In this document: positions 10,084-17,948 of the stretch, one piece after another
How the letters are laid out: every line of letters begins with the position of its first letter
How positions within the stretch are numbered: the first letter of the stretch is position 1
Origin: Massilia terrae
GTDB taxonomy: Bacteria; Pseudomonadota; Gammaproteobacteria; Burkholderiales; Burkholderiaceae_D
DNA: 47,213 bases
Assembly: GCF_024753145.1 (NCBI RefSeq)
Contig: NZ_JANUGU010000014.1
Coordinates: 1 to 47,213 of the forward strand
Direction of reading: 5' to 3'
Translations under genes and position numbers: made by a program
Notes under the pieces: model-generated
Database searches by the model: none
What the model was told of the DNA's origin: nothing
What the model saw: only the letters and a program-made list of their open reading frames with translations

Positions 10084-10662
10084 TTAGAAGTTGTAGCGCA
10101 CGCCGGCGGTCCAGACGTCCGGCTTGGCGCCGAAGTCTTTCTTGTTGCCGTAGCGCTCGTACTCGGCGTTCAGCGAAACCTGCTTGCTCAGGTTGTACTG
10201 CACGCCCACGCCGCCGTACACGCCGGTGTCGCTCTTGCTGCCCGACAGGCCCGGGGTGCTGGTGCTGAGGTTGCTGTGCATGTTTTCCACGCCCAGCTTG
10301 CCGTAGAACGAGAATTGCTCGTTGATCGGGATATTGCCCTTGGCGGCCAGGTAGGTGGCATGGCCGTCCGAATGGCCGCTGCCGGTTGCGCCGGCCGCGG
10401 TGGTGTAGTTGAAGTTGGACTTGCGGAAGTCCGTGTAGCCCGCTTCCAGGCCCCAGGTGTTGTTGAATTCATAGCCGCCGTAGACCTTGGCCGAGGCTTT
10501 GTAGCCATCGTTGCCGGTCGTGTTGACGCCGTTGATCGAGTACTGGTGATCGGCGGTTGCGGCGCCGACACCGATGTAGCCACGCGGCGCGTTGCTGTCT
10601 TGGGCTTGGGCGGCGGTGGCGACTGCGGCGCCAGCGATGAGTGCGAATACGATTTTCTTCAT
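10084..10662 (-). CDS. Small outer-membrane beta-barrel protein
   Basis: A 192-residue porin-like barrel of the OmpA-N/opacity type. Residues 1-20 (MKKIVFALIAGAAVATAAQA) are a Sec signal cleaved after AQA. The mature part has alternating strands with aromatic girdles: RGYIGVGAA, ASAKVYGGYEFNNTWGLEAGYTDF, FSFYGKLGVEN, TGVYGGVGVQYNLSKQVSLNAEYERYG. It ends in WTAGVRYNF, with the terminal Phe needed for BAM assembly. About eight strands fit the length. AAGGAAC lies 7 bases before the ATG. The upstream region is AT-richer and carries an inverted repeat. It probably has a structural or adhesive role; the ligand is unknown. Confidence 0.9.
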   Translation of the reverse strand: MKKIVFALIAGAAVATAAQAQDSNAPRGYIGVGAATADHQYSINGVNTTGNDGYKASAKVYGGYEFNNTWGLEAGYTDFRKSNFNYTTAAGATGSGHSDGHATYLAAKGNIPINEQFSFYGKLGVENMHSNLSTSTPGLSGSKSDTGVYGGVGVQYNLSKQVSLNAEYERYGNKKDFGAKPDVWTAGVRYNF

Positions 10663-10684
10663 CTTTCAGTTCCTTTACTCAACT

Positions 10685-10734
10685 AGTGCTATTTCGCAAT
10701 TCAAAGGGAATCGCGACGAGGCCAAGATAGCACT
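10685..10734. promoter_or_regulatory. Inverted repeat upstream of the barrel gene
   Basis: AGTGCTAT (10685-10692) and its exact reverse complement ATAGCACT (10727-10734) lie 23-72 bp upstream of the barrel start codon, within the expected promoter zone. The rest of 10735-10844 is AT-rich without a recognised gene. A regulator-binding role is inference only. Confidence 0.35.
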
Positions 10735-10844
10735 GACAAATCTTCAACACCGTGCGGATTTGGTAAGAACTGTAATCAAATGTAAGATAACTGACTTATT
10801 GTTCAGTAGTAGATGAGAGAAAATGACTGTTGGATCGCAGCGAA

Positions 10845-11441
10845 TTAAAAGATATACCGAAAAGTTAGATTGACGCGTGGACCAGTTGGGCGGCTGAGCT
10901 TGTTGATGCCGTGTAGCCACTCTTGCTGGAACTGTCCGGCCATCAGCAGCAGGCTGCCGTCGGCCAGGTCGAGCTTGATTGTCCGTTTGCTGGCCTTGTG
11001 CCGCAGGATGAAAGTGCGGGTGGCGCCGAAACTCACCGATGCGATTGCCGGCTCCGGACCGAGCTCCGGCTCGTCGTCGGCATGCATGCCCATGCTGTCA
11101 CGCTCGTTGCGGTAATAGTTGAGGAGCACGCTGTTGAAGCGGCGCCCGGTGGCTTGCTCGACGGCAGCGCGGATCGTTTGCAGGAGCGGGCTGAACGGCA
11201 GCGGCTCCAGCCGCAGCCCGGAATAGGTATAGCCGGCATCGCCATGCCATGCCGTCAGGCGCGGCTGCAAGTGGCGCTTGCCGTAGACGACGACGGTCTC
11301 CGCGCGCCAGGCGGTCTCGTCGATCAGGCGGCGCAGGATCTCCTCGTTCGGCCAGGGCAAGGCGAGCTGGGGGAGGAAGGCCAGCTCGCCATCCTCGACC
11401 GGGATCGGCGTGAGAGTGGCGGAGGAAGCAAACAGGTCCAC
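10845..11441 (-). CDS. AlkB-family 2-oxoglutarate/Fe(II) dioxygenase
   Basis: A 198-residue oxygenase of the AlkB (ALKBH2/3-like) family, which removes methyl lesions from DNA or RNA by oxidative demethylation. The Fe ligands are visible: H120 and D122 in MGMHADDE and H177 in WLHGINK. R189 and R195 in GPRVNLTFRYIF fit 2-oxoglutarate binding. LLNYYRNERDS precedes the HxD motif as in the family, and PRLTAWHGDAGYTYSG matches the substrate-lid region. The start codon is GTG (11441). It is divergent from a sulfite-oxidase-fold gene, with only 52 bp between starts. The exact lesion or substrate cannot be read from sequence. Confidence 0.94.
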   Translation of the reverse strand: MDLFASSATLTPIPVEDGELAFLPQLALPWPNEEILRRLIDETAWRAETVVVYGKRHLQPRLTAWHGDAGYTYSGLRLEPLPFSPLLQTIRAAVEQATGRRFNSVLLNYYRNERDSMGMHADDEPELGPEPAIASVSFGATRTFILRHKASKRTIKLDLADGSLLLMAGQFQQEWLHGINKLSRPTGPRVNLTFRYIF

Positions 11442-11493
11442 GGCTGAGTTTTGCGGCTATGATGGCGGGATTGCAAGAACAGGACATTTTCGC

Positions 11494-12072
11494 ATGAACA
11501 AACGCCAATTCCTGGGAAGCGCCGCGCTGGCGGCAGTGGCCGCGCCCGCTTCGACCCTTGCCGCGCCGGCCGCGCGCGGCCCTGCCCTGCTGACCGTGAG
11601 CGGCGCCATCGAACGCGGCAACCGCGGCCCGTTCAATCCGGCGCTGGACCAGATGATGCACAAGCAGCAAGTGAGCTTCGAGCGCGCCTGGGCCTTCGAC
11701 TTCGCGGAACTGGCGGCGCTGCCGGCGCGCACGATCCGGCCGACGCTGGAATATGACGGCAAGGCGCACGAGTTGCGCGGGCCGCTGCTGCTGGACGTGC
11801 TGGCCCGCGCTGGTGCGCGGGTGGGCGATGCTGGGAAATTCCTGCTGCGCGCGGTGGATGGCTACGCGGTGGAGCTGAGCGGCAAGCAGGCGCGCAGCCT
11901 TGGTTTCATTGTGGCGACGCATCTGGACGGGCAGCCGATGCCGCTGGGCGGGCTGGGACCGTTGTGGGCCGTCTACGATGCGGACCGGGTGCCGGAGATG
12001 GCGGCGAAGCCGCTGAACGCGCGCTTTGGCAATTGCCCGTGGGCGCTGTACCACGTGGCGGTGCAGGCCTGA
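11494..12072 (+). CDS. Small sulfite-oxidase-fold (molybdopterin-domain) exported protein
   Basis: A 192-residue exported protein related to the oxidoreductase molybdopterin-binding (SUOX/YedY) fold. The ATG at 11494 gives N-terminus MNKRQFLGSAALAAVAAPAS, a KR-variant Tat-like signal. Recognisable family stretches are ELAALPARTI, LRGPLLLDVLARAG, LRAVDGYAVELS and PMPLGGLGPLWAVYD. The only Cys after the signal region is in FGNCPWALYHV near the C-terminus. The Mo-coordinating Cys expected mid-domain in sulfite oxidases is not seen, so molybdenum binding is doubtful. Standalone proteins of this size exist in many proteobacteria with no assigned reaction. A REP palindrome follows 24 bp after the stop. 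Confidence 0.78.
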   Translation: MNKRQFLGSAALAAVAAPASTLAAPAARGPALLTVSGAIERGNRGPFNPALDQMMHKQQVSFERAWAFDFAELAALPARTIRPTLEYDGKAHELRGPLLLDVLARAGARVGDAGKFLLRAVDGYAVELSGKQARSLGFIVATHLDGQPMPLGGLGPLWAVYDADRVPEMAAKPLNARFGNCPWALYHVAVQA

Positions 12073-12096
12073 ACGGAACGCGTCTTTAAGAGATGC

Positions 12097-12124
12097 CGTC
12101 ATTCCCGCGGACGCGGGAACGACG
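12097..12124. repeat. REP-like palindrome
   Basis: CGTCATTCCCGCG (12097-12109) and CGCGGGAACGACG (12112-12124) pair at 12 of 13 positions around a two-base spacer. It lies between the convergent ends of the sulfite-oxidase-fold gene and the 120-aa gene, and is the same family as those at 9287, 18571, 24892 and 44892. Confidence 0.82.
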
Positions 12125-12132
12125 TTCTTGGC

Positions 12133-12495
12133 TTAACGGTAGGCCTCAGCCAAACTCATCACCCGCGGCGCCACCTTGATGCCGTGGCTGTTGAACAAAG
12201 CATCGATCGCCGCCAGGTTATCGGTGCACTCCTCGGTCTTCCAGCCATTGAACAGGTCGGTGCCGTTCTTGTGGTAATGGACGTCGAGCACCTTGCCCTT
12301 GTCCTTGTGGGTGTAGCCCTGCTGATAGCTCTTGTGGAAGCCCAGTTTCTCCAGCTCGCTGAAGATGGCGCTCGGCGGATTGTCCGGGTCGGTGGCAAGG
12401 AAAATGCCGAAAGTCTTGCCCGGCGGCTTCGCGGCGACGTCCACCTCGTACACGCCGGGAGCTTTGGTCACGCTGGTGCTCTTCAAAAACAACAT
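12133..12495 (-). CDS. Conserved-looking 120-residue protein of unknown function
   Basis: I do not recognise this 120-residue protein. It has no signal peptide or membrane segment. The sequence is mixed alpha/beta in character: an N-terminal strand region (LFLKSTSVTKAPGVYEVDV), a possible helix (SAIFSELEKLGFHKSYQQG), a charged His/Lys-rich centre (YTHKDKGKVLDVHYHKNG) and a C-terminal helix (NLAAIDALFNSHGI). One Cys is present. Good codon usage and ATG placement support a real gene. It is the last gene on the minus strand before a REP palindrome and lies 123 bp after the MAPEG gene, so it may have its own promoter. Confidence 0.7.
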   Translation of the reverse strand: MLFLKSTSVTKAPGVYEVDVAAKPPGKTFGIFLATDPDNPPSAIFSELEKLGFHKSYQQGYTHKDKGKVLDVHYHKNGTDLFNGWKTEECTDNLAAIDALFNSHGIKVAPRVMSLAEAYR

Positions 12496-12618
12496 GCTGG
12501 TCTTCCTCCGTCCTGGCGTCGGTAGCGGCCGTCAGCCTCGCCCGAGCTTGTCTGATATGGCTGACAAGCTTATTGCGATTCGGAGACTTTGTCGATGCTT
12601 GGAGGCATCTTTTTTGTT

Positions 12619-12996
12619 TCAGTGCGATACCAATCCGGCCACCGTGCCGACGATCAGGAAGCCGCTGGCGATCATGCCGGTGACGAAGCCGGCTTCGCGC
12701 CGGCGCGGCTCCTTGTAGTAGCCGAGCGCGTACAGGATACGGCCCACGCACCACAGCAGGCCGCCGGCCGCGGCCCAGCGATCGCCCAAGAAAAACGCGC
12801 ACAGCCACATCGGCACCAGCACGAGCGGCAACTGCTCCAGCGTATTCATCTGCACCCGGTGCGCGCTCAGGAAGGCATCCGGGCCGTCCATCGAGGGCGC
12901 CGGCACCTTGTATTTGACGCGCGCAAGGCCCGCGTTGCCGCAAGTCCAGAAGTAGACCGCGAGCGCGGCCAGGGTGATCCAGGCTGTCAGGACCAT
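12619..12996 (-). CDS. MAPEG-family membrane protein
   Basis: A 125-residue inner-membrane protein of the MAPEG family, whose eukaryotic members are glutathione-dependent microsomal enzymes. Four hydrophobic helices are visible: an N-terminal TAWITLAALAVYFWT, LEQLPLVLVPMWLCAFFLG, AAAGGLLWCVGRILYALGYY and a C-terminal FVTGMIASGFLIVGTVAGLV. The stretch VKYKVPAPSMDGP...RVQMNTLEQLP corresponds to the family's conserved loop with Asn and Glu. It follows the DUF2520 gene by 28 bp on the same strand and is probably part of that operon. The substrate in bacteria is unknown. Confidence 0.9.
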   Translation of the reverse strand: MVLTAWITLAALAVYFWTCGNAGLARVKYKVPAPSMDGPDAFLSAHRVQMNTLEQLPLVLVPMWLCAFFLGDRWAAAGGLLWCVGRILYALGYYKEPRRREAGFVTGMIASGFLIVGTVAGLVSH

Positions 12997-13024
12997 TCAA
13001 TGCTCTCCCATGAGTTAGAAAAAC

Positions 13025-13858
13025 TTATGCATGGCCGGCGCGCTTGCGGCGAGCGAGCTCGACCGTGGCCTCGGCCAGCGCCGCGTACAGCTCGCCGGTC
13101 GGCGCATCCCAGCCGCTGACGGCGGCTTGCTGGCGCGCGACGGTGGCCATGTCGCCGCGCGCGACCGGGCCGCTCAGCGCAGCCTCCGGACCGAGGCGCA
13201 GCACGTTGGACAGGGTTTCGGTGGCCAGCGGCGCGGCCAGCCGGCGCGCCACCTCGGGCGCGATGCCGGCGGCCTGGTAGGCGCGCAGCGCGGCATCGAG
13301 CACGGTCACAAGATAGTTGGAGGCGAACACCGACGCCGCGTGGTAGACCGTCTTGGCGGCGGCATCGATCGGGACCAGGCGCGCGCCGATGGCTTCGAAG
13401 GCCGGGCCGAGCAGCGCCAGTGCCGCCGGCGCGCCCTCGATGCCGCAAAAGGTGCCGTCGAAGGCCGCGGCGACCGCCTGCGGATCGGCGAAGCTGCGGA
13501 TCGGGTGCACGCTGGCGGTGGCGGCGCCTGCCTGCGCTGCCGCATCGAGTTCGGCCGACGATTTGGCGCCGCTGCAGTGGAACACCACCGCATTCGCCAG
13601 CAGCCCGGCCTGTGCCAGCGCCACGCACACCGGCGCGATCTGGTCGTCGCCCACGGCGAGCATCCATACCGGCGCGGGGCGCATGGCGCCGATGCCGTCC
13701 ACCGCGTGGCCGGCGCCGATGAAACCGGCCGCCTGCTGCGCGCTGTCCCGCGAGCGGGTCAGCACATCCTGCACCTCGAACACGCCGCGCTGCGCGAACA
13801 GGCGGCCGAGCACACGCCCGACGTGGCCGGCGCCGACGATGTTCAGCGCGGGCGCCAC
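13025..13858 (-). CDS. Rossmann-fold DUF2520 dehydrogenase-like protein
   Basis: A 277-residue protein with an N-terminal NAD(P)-binding Rossmann domain, shown by ALNIVGAGHVGRVLGRLF (GxGxxG at residues 9-14), and a C-terminal DUF2520 helical domain. The order resembles ketopantoate or pyrroline-carboxylate reductases. VFHCSGAKSSAELD and ASVHPIRSFADP are characteristic mid-protein motifs of this family, and KTVYHAASVFASNYLV includes a likely active-site region. The reaction is not established. The start codon is GTG (13858), one base after the stop of the DUF924 gene, indicating translational coupling. Confidence 0.9.
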   Translation of the reverse strand: MAPALNIVGAGHVGRVLGRLFAQRGVFEVQDVLTRSRDSAQQAAGFIGAGHAVDGIGAMRPAPVWMLAVGDDQIAPVCVALAQAGLLANAVVFHCSGAKSSAELDAAAQAGAATASVHPIRSFADPQAVAAAFDGTFCGIEGAPAALALLGPAFEAIGARLVPIDAAAKTVYHAASVFASNYLVTVLDAALRAYQAAGIAPEVARRLAAPLATETLSNVLRLGPEAALSGPVARGDMATVARQQAAVSGWDAPTGELYAALAEATVELARRKRAGHA

Positions 13859-13859
13859 G

Positions 13860-14438
13860 TCAGAATCCGCTGCCGGGCTGGCGCAGGTACTCGGCTTCTT
13901 CCGGCGTCGAGGCGCGGCCGAGGATGGGGTTCCGGTGCGGGAAGCGGCCGAAGCGCGCGATCACGCCGCGATGGCGGTGGGCGTAATCGAGCATGTCGGC
14001 GAAGCCCTCATGCTGCTGTGCGAGCTCGGTGAACAGCTCGACCGCCTGCTCCTGCGCGCGCGGTTCCTCGGCGTGCTCGAACGGCATGAACACGAACGCG
14101 CGCTGGAAGGGCGGCAGTTCGCGGTACGCGCCCGAGTCCACCAGCGTGCGCGCGGCAACCAGCGCCAGCGTATCGCCCTCGAACGCGCCCGGTGCGCCGC
14201 GGCGCGCATTGCGGGTGAACTGGTCCAGCACGAGGATCCGCGCCAGCATGCCCTGCGGGCCCTCCTCGTCCCATTCGCGCAGGCCGCCGGCCACGGCATG
14301 GGCGATCAGGTCGCCGAAGCGCGCGCGGATATCGTTGTCGAATGCCTCGTCCTTGCGGAACCATTGGGCGCGCGCCTTGCCGTATTCCGCGCTGCCGGGC
14401 GGGCCGAACCAGAAATCGAGTACGTCCTGAGCCTTCAT
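13860..14438 (-). CDS. DUF924-family helical protein
   Basis: A 192-residue soluble, mostly helical protein of the DUF924 family (TPR-like fold). Hallmark segments are VLDFWFGPPG at the start, WFRKDEAFDNDIRARFGDL, ILVLDQFTRNARRG, FVFMPFEHAE and a C-terminal RFGRFPHRNPILGR. The biochemical role is unknown. It sits between mgtC (29 bp) and the DUF2520 gene (1 bp) in the minus-strand cluster, with a clear ATG. Confidence 0.92.
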   Translation of the reverse strand: MKAQDVLDFWFGPPGSAEYGKARAQWFRKDEAFDNDIRARFGDLIAHAVAGGLREWDEEGPQGMLARILVLDQFTRNARRGAPGAFEGDTLALVAARTLVDSGAYRELPPFQRAFVFMPFEHAEEPRAQEQAVELFTELAQQHEGFADMLDYAHRHRGVIARFGRFPHRNPILGRASTPEEAEYLRQPGSGF

Positions 14439-14467
14439 CAGTTTTTCCCTGTCTTTTTATTGTTGTG

Positions 14468-15229
14468 TCAGTTGCGGGCGTGCGACAGCTGGAAGCCGTC
14501 GATGCCTTCGAACGCGTTCAGTTCATTGGCCAGGTCCGACACCGACACGCCGCTCTGGCGTGTCAATGCGAGCGCCACGAAGCGCCACTCCTGGCCGCTG
14601 GTGTCGCCGCCGATGGTGAGGGAGCCGCCGGCGATCTCGTAGCCGCGCTCGAACGCGATCCGGCGCAGCACGTCCTCGCGCGGAACGTAGCCGGCCTTGA
14701 AGCGCATGCGCACCGCGATCGCATGGCGGTGCGGCAGATAGGCTTCGAGGCGGTTCAGGCCAGCCATGATGGTCGCCGCGAAGAACGCCATCCCGATCGC
14801 CGACAGGTAGAAGCCGACGCCGATCAGGATGCCGATCACCGACGAGGCCCAGATCGAGGCGGCAGTGGTCAGGCCGCTGATGTTGAAGCCTTCGCGCATG
14901 ATGACGCCGGCGCCGAGGAAACCGATGCCGGTGACCACGCCCTGGATGATGCGGGTCGGGTCGACCGAGGTGGCGACCGACAGCAGGGCGCCGTGCGACC
15001 CGTGGCCGCCGAACCAGAAGCCGGGATAGCCGGCAACGACGGTCAGCGCGGCCGAGGCCATGCAAACCAGGCCGTAGGTGCGCATGCCGGCCGCGCGCCC
15101 GTGGTAGAAACGCTCGAAGCCGACCAGGAGGCCGAGCAGCAGGGCGCCGCCAATGGTCAACAGGATTACACCGTTGGTGGCCAGTTCCGTAGCCGACCAA
15201 TAGCCGCTCAATACCTCATGCGTTGGCAT
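14468..15229 (-). CDS. MgtC/SapB-family inner-membrane protein
   Basis: A 253-residue protein of the MgtC/SapB family. The N-terminal part has about five membrane helices with family motifs: LLGLLVGFERFYHGRAAGMRTYGLVCMASA, GVVTGIGFLGAGVIMREG and GLTTAASIWASSVIGILIG. The C-terminal 90 residues form a soluble ACT-like domain (AIAVRMRFKAGYVPREDVLRRIA...), as in MgtC. Homologues affect Mg2+ homeostasis, F-ATPase and survival in macrophages, but the role here is open. It follows the 87-aa gene by 15 bp in the aminopeptidase cluster. No Mg2+-sensing leader is evident. Confidence 0.93.
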   Translation of the reverse strand: MPTHEVLSGYWSATELATNGVILLTIGGALLLGLLVGFERFYHGRAAGMRTYGLVCMASAALTVVAGYPGFWFGGHGSHGALLSVATSVDPTRIIQGVVTGIGFLGAGVIMREGFNISGLTTAASIWASSVIGILIGVGFYLSAIGMAFFAATIMAGLNRLEAYLPHRHAIAVRMRFKAGYVPREDVLRRIAFERGYEIAGGSLTIGGDTSGQEWRFVALALTRQSGVSVSDLANELNAFEGIDGFQLSHARN

Positions 15230-15244
15230 ACGCTTTCTCTCTTC

Positions 15245-15508
15245 TTATGGATTGTTCTTTTTGACGAGCTGCTTTTCGAAAGCCAGGTCGTGCTTGCTCA
15301 CGCGCTTCTGCTCCTGCGGCCCCAGGCCGTTGACGAAGGCGACGAAGTCGTCCAGCTCGAGCGGGGCGCACAGCGGCGGCGCGCCCGGGCTCTCGGACAG
15401 GAAGAACAGGCCGTCGCCCGTGATCGCCATCGAATAGCCCGGGTGCCCGGTGCGTTTCTTGAGCCGGTCGACGGCCGCGCTGGCGCGGGTGGAACGCGCG
15501 CCAGCCAT
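15245..15508 (-). CDS. 87-residue unknown protein coupled to aminopeptidase P
   Basis: A small soluble protein I cannot assign. Its ATG (15508) overlaps the stop of the upstream aminopeptidase gene by one base (TGATG), so translation should be coupled. The basic N-terminus (AGARSTRASAAVDRLKKRTG) leads to a beta-rich centre (YSMAITGDGLFFLSESPG) and a charged C-terminus (EQKRVSKHDLAFEKQLVKKNNP). No Cys, signal or membrane segment is seen. An in-frame extension upstream exists but overlaps the aminopeptidase gene for hundreds of bases and is not used. Confidence 0.75.
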   Translation of the reverse strand: MAGARSTRASAAVDRLKKRTGHPGYSMAITGDGLFFLSESPGAPPLCAPLELDDFVAFVNGLGPQEQKRVSKHDLAFEKQLVKKNNP

Positions 15509-17325
15509 CAGATGGCCCTCGTGCGTTCTTCCAGCCAGGCCCGGGCCGCGCCATCGACGTGCGGCGACAGGCGCGCACGCACGGTGGCGTGGTAGTCGTT
15601 GAGCCAGGCGATTTCGTCGGCGCGCAGCAGCGACAGGTCGAGGCAGCGCGTATCGAGCGGGCACAGGGTGAGTGTCTCGAAGCCGAGGTGCTCGCCGAAC
15701 TCGGTGGTCTGCTCGACGCGGTTGAGCACCAGGTTCTCGAGCCGGATGCCCCAGTGGCCGGGGCGGTAGATGCCCGGCTCGATCGAGGTGATCATGCCCG
15801 GCTCCATCGCGGTGTGCGGATCGGGCGGCGTGGACGGCGAGATCGACTGCGGCCCTTCGTGCACATTGAGGAAGTAGCCGACGCCGTGGCCGGTGCCATG
15901 GCCGTAGTCGATGCCGGCTTTCCAGATCGGGGCGCGCGCGATCGCGTCCAGCATCGGCGAGCGGGTCCCGCGCGGGAAGCTGGTGGCGGACAACGCGATC
16001 AGGCCCTTGAGCACCAGGGTGAAGTCGCGCTTCTGCGACGCCGACGGCGTGCCGACCGGGACCACGCGGGTGATGTCGGTAGTGCCACCCAGGTACTGGC
16101 CGCCGGAGTCGATCAGCAGCAGGCCGTCGCCTTCGATGACGGCGCAGGAATGCGGCTGCGCGCGGTAGTGCATGATGGCGCCGTTCGAGTTGAAGCCGGC
16201 GATGGTGGCGAAGCTCGGGCTGACGAAGCCCGGCCGGCGCGCACGCGCGGCGGTGATATGCTCGTCGATCGCGACTTCGGTGAGCGGCGCGCGGTTCGGG
16301 TCGCGCAGCACCGGCTCCAGCCAGGCGTAGAACTCGCACAGCGCGGCGCCGTCCTGCTCCATGGTCGCGCGCACGTGGGCCGCTTCGGCTTCCAGCTTGC
16401 GCGACTTGGCGAAGGTGGTCGGGTTGATGGCCTCGATCACGCGCACGCCTTTTGGCACCTCGGCGCGCATGCCGGCGGTGATGCGGCGCGGGTCGACCAG
16501 CAGCGTGCTGCCGGTTTCCAGCGCGGACAGCTTGGTGGCCGCCTCTTGGTACGGCGCCACCTGCACGCTGTCGGCCAGCAGGCGGTCGCGCACCTGGGCC
16601 GGGACCTTGCCTTCGCCGATGAACAGGGTCGCGGTGTCGGCTTCGACCAGCGCATGCGAGACGAATACCGGGTTGAAGTTGACGTCGGCGCCGCGCAGGT
16701 TGAACAGGTAGGCGATATCGTCCAGCGTCGAGATGAAGTGGCGGTCGGCGCCCAGCTGGCGCATGGCCTCGCGGGTGGCGGCCAGCTTGTCGGCGCGCGC
16801 CATCACGGCGTAGGGCGGGAGGTGCTCGAACACTTCATTCGGCGGCAGCGCGGGGCGGTCGGCCCAGACGTCGTCCAGCAGGTCGAGATCGGTGCGCAGG
16901 CGGATGCCGCGCGCGGCCAGCGCATCGCGCAGCAGGCGTTCCACGGCCAGCCCGAGCACGCAGGCGTCCACCGCCACGGTCTGCCCCGGCTGCAGGTTGG
17001 CGGCCAGCCAGTCGATGTGCTGCAGGCTGGCGCCGGACGGGATCTTCATCAGCTTGATGTCGGTGCCGGCCAGTTCCTGCTCGGCCTGGGTCCAGTAGCG
17101 GCCATCGGTCCACACCCCGGCAAAGTCGGCGGTGGCGATGAAGGTGCCAACCGAGCCGGTGAAGCCCGACAGCCATTCGCGGCCCTTCCAGCGGCCCGGC
17201 AGGTATTCGGACAGGTGCGGGTCGCTGGACGGAACGACGAAGGCGTCGACCTGGTTGCGCGCCATCGCGGCGCGCAGGGCGGCCAGGCGCTCGGCGCGCA
17301 GCTGCTGGAAATCGGTATCGGACAT
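15508..17325 (-). CDS. Xaa-Pro aminopeptidase (M24B, APP1-like)
   Basis: A 605-residue cytosolic metallopeptidase that releases the N-terminal residue before proline. The ATG at 17325 gives MSDTDFQQLRAERLAALRAAM, the normal start of long-form APP1-like enzymes. Two creatinase-N-type domains (with AFVVPSSDPHLSEYLPGRWKGREWLSGFTGS) precede the C-terminal pita-bread domain. Metal ligands are visible: Asp in LLLIDSGGQY and TTDITR, His in GHGTGHGVGYFLNVHEGP, Glu in SIEPGIY and Glu in GIRLENLVL. The length of about 600 aa matches the three-domain class. It is the first gene of a tight minus-strand cluster and is divergent from the mmcQ/yjbR gene. Confidence 0.95.
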   Translation of the reverse strand: MSDTDFQQLRAERLAALRAAMARNQVDAFVVPSSDPHLSEYLPGRWKGREWLSGFTGSVGTFIATADFAGVWTDGRYWTQAEQELAGTDIKLMKIPSGASLQHIDWLAANLQPGQTVAVDACVLGLAVERLLRDALAARGIRLRTDLDLLDDVWADRPALPPNEVFEHLPPYAVMARADKLAATREAMRQLGADRHFISTLDDIAYLFNLRGADVNFNPVFVSHALVEADTATLFIGEGKVPAQVRDRLLADSVQVAPYQEAATKLSALETGSTLLVDPRRITAGMRAEVPKGVRVIEAINPTTFAKSRKLEAEAAHVRATMEQDGAALCEFYAWLEPVLRDPNRAPLTEVAIDEHITAARARRPGFVSPSFATIAGFNSNGAIMHYRAQPHSCAVIEGDGLLLIDSGGQYLGGTTDITRVVPVGTPSASQKRDFTLVLKGLIALSATSFPRGTRSPMLDAIARAPIWKAGIDYGHGTGHGVGYFLNVHEGPQSISPSTPPDPHTAMEPGMITSIEPGIYRPGHWGIRLENLVLNRVEQTTEFGEHLGFETLTLCPLDTRCLDLSLLRADEIAWLNDYHATVRARLSPHVDGAARAWLEERTRAI

Positions 17326-17456
17326 GGACAACTTGTTATCTCTGTAATTCGAGCCGTCTATGATACGCCGCAATTGTGAGCCCCGGTGCAAATGCTCGGG
17401 CAGCAAGGCGGCAGATCGGCGCGCCGATCGCGGTAATATTGAAGCTGAACAAAAAG

Positions 17457-17525
17457 AAGGAGGCGCAGATGATGCGGCAACACCACAGGCAGTTCGGGTC
17501 CGCGCGAGGACGGCATGGATCTTGA
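17457..17525 (+). other. Possible 18-codon leader ORF with strong SD before yjbR
   Basis: AAGGAGG (17457-17463) sits 5 bases before ATGATG at 17469. That frame runs 18 codons to a TGA at 17523-17525 and overlaps the yjbR start (17515) by 11 bases in another frame. It might be a translated leader, or the SD may simply be chance. The yjbR start has its own GAGGA 4 bases upstream. Confidence 0.35.
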
Positions 17526-17868
17526 GATCGCAAAGTCATTATGCAGGACATTTCCCGGCTGCACTGAGGACATGAAATGGGGCGCCGACCTCGTGTTTTC
17601 CGTCGGCGACAAGATGTTTGCGGTGACCCGCACCGGGCAGGAGGACGGGGGCATCAGCTTCAAGGTCGATGACGAGCGCTTCCTCGAGCTGACCGACAGG
17701 CCGGGTCTGGTGCCCGCTCCCTACCTCGCCCGCGCCAAGTGGGTCTATGTCGAGGATACCGACGCGCTGGGGGACGAAGAGGCGGCCGAACTGTTGCGCC
17801 GGTCTTACGAGCTCGTGTTCGCCAAGCTGACCAGGAAACTGCAGCGCGAAATTCTCGCGCACGATTGA
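17515..17868 (+). CDS. MmcQ/YjbR-family protein
   Basis: A 117-residue protein of the MmcQ/YjbR (CyaY-like fold) family, sometimes called DNA-binding by structural analogy. The family signature is visible: LCRTFPGCTEDMKWGADLVFSVGDKMFAV at residues 9-37, ISFKVDDERFLELTDRPGLVPAPYLARAKWV in the middle, and the C-terminal helix LLRRSYELVFAKLTRKLQREI. The ATG at 17515 gives the standard N-terminus. It is divergent from the aminopeptidase gene and 80 bp upstream of hpt. The true function is unsettled. Confidence 0.92.
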   Translation: MDLEIAKSLCRTFPGCTEDMKWGADLVFSVGDKMFAVTRTGQEDGGISFKVDDERFLELTDRPGLVPAPYLARAKWVYVEDTDALGDEEAAELLRRSYELVFAKLTRKLQREILAHD

Positions 17869-17948
17869 TCGGGAACGAATTCAATCACGCTGCACACTGC
17901 CCCTGGTATGCCGCATAATCTGGCCGTGTTCTTTTTTACAGAATTCCC

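Noticed and set aside
15508..17406. Aminopeptidase start 27 codons further upstream
   Set aside because: The upstream extension reads MLPEHLHRGSQLRR with no family similarity, and the ATG at 17325 gives the normal N-terminus.
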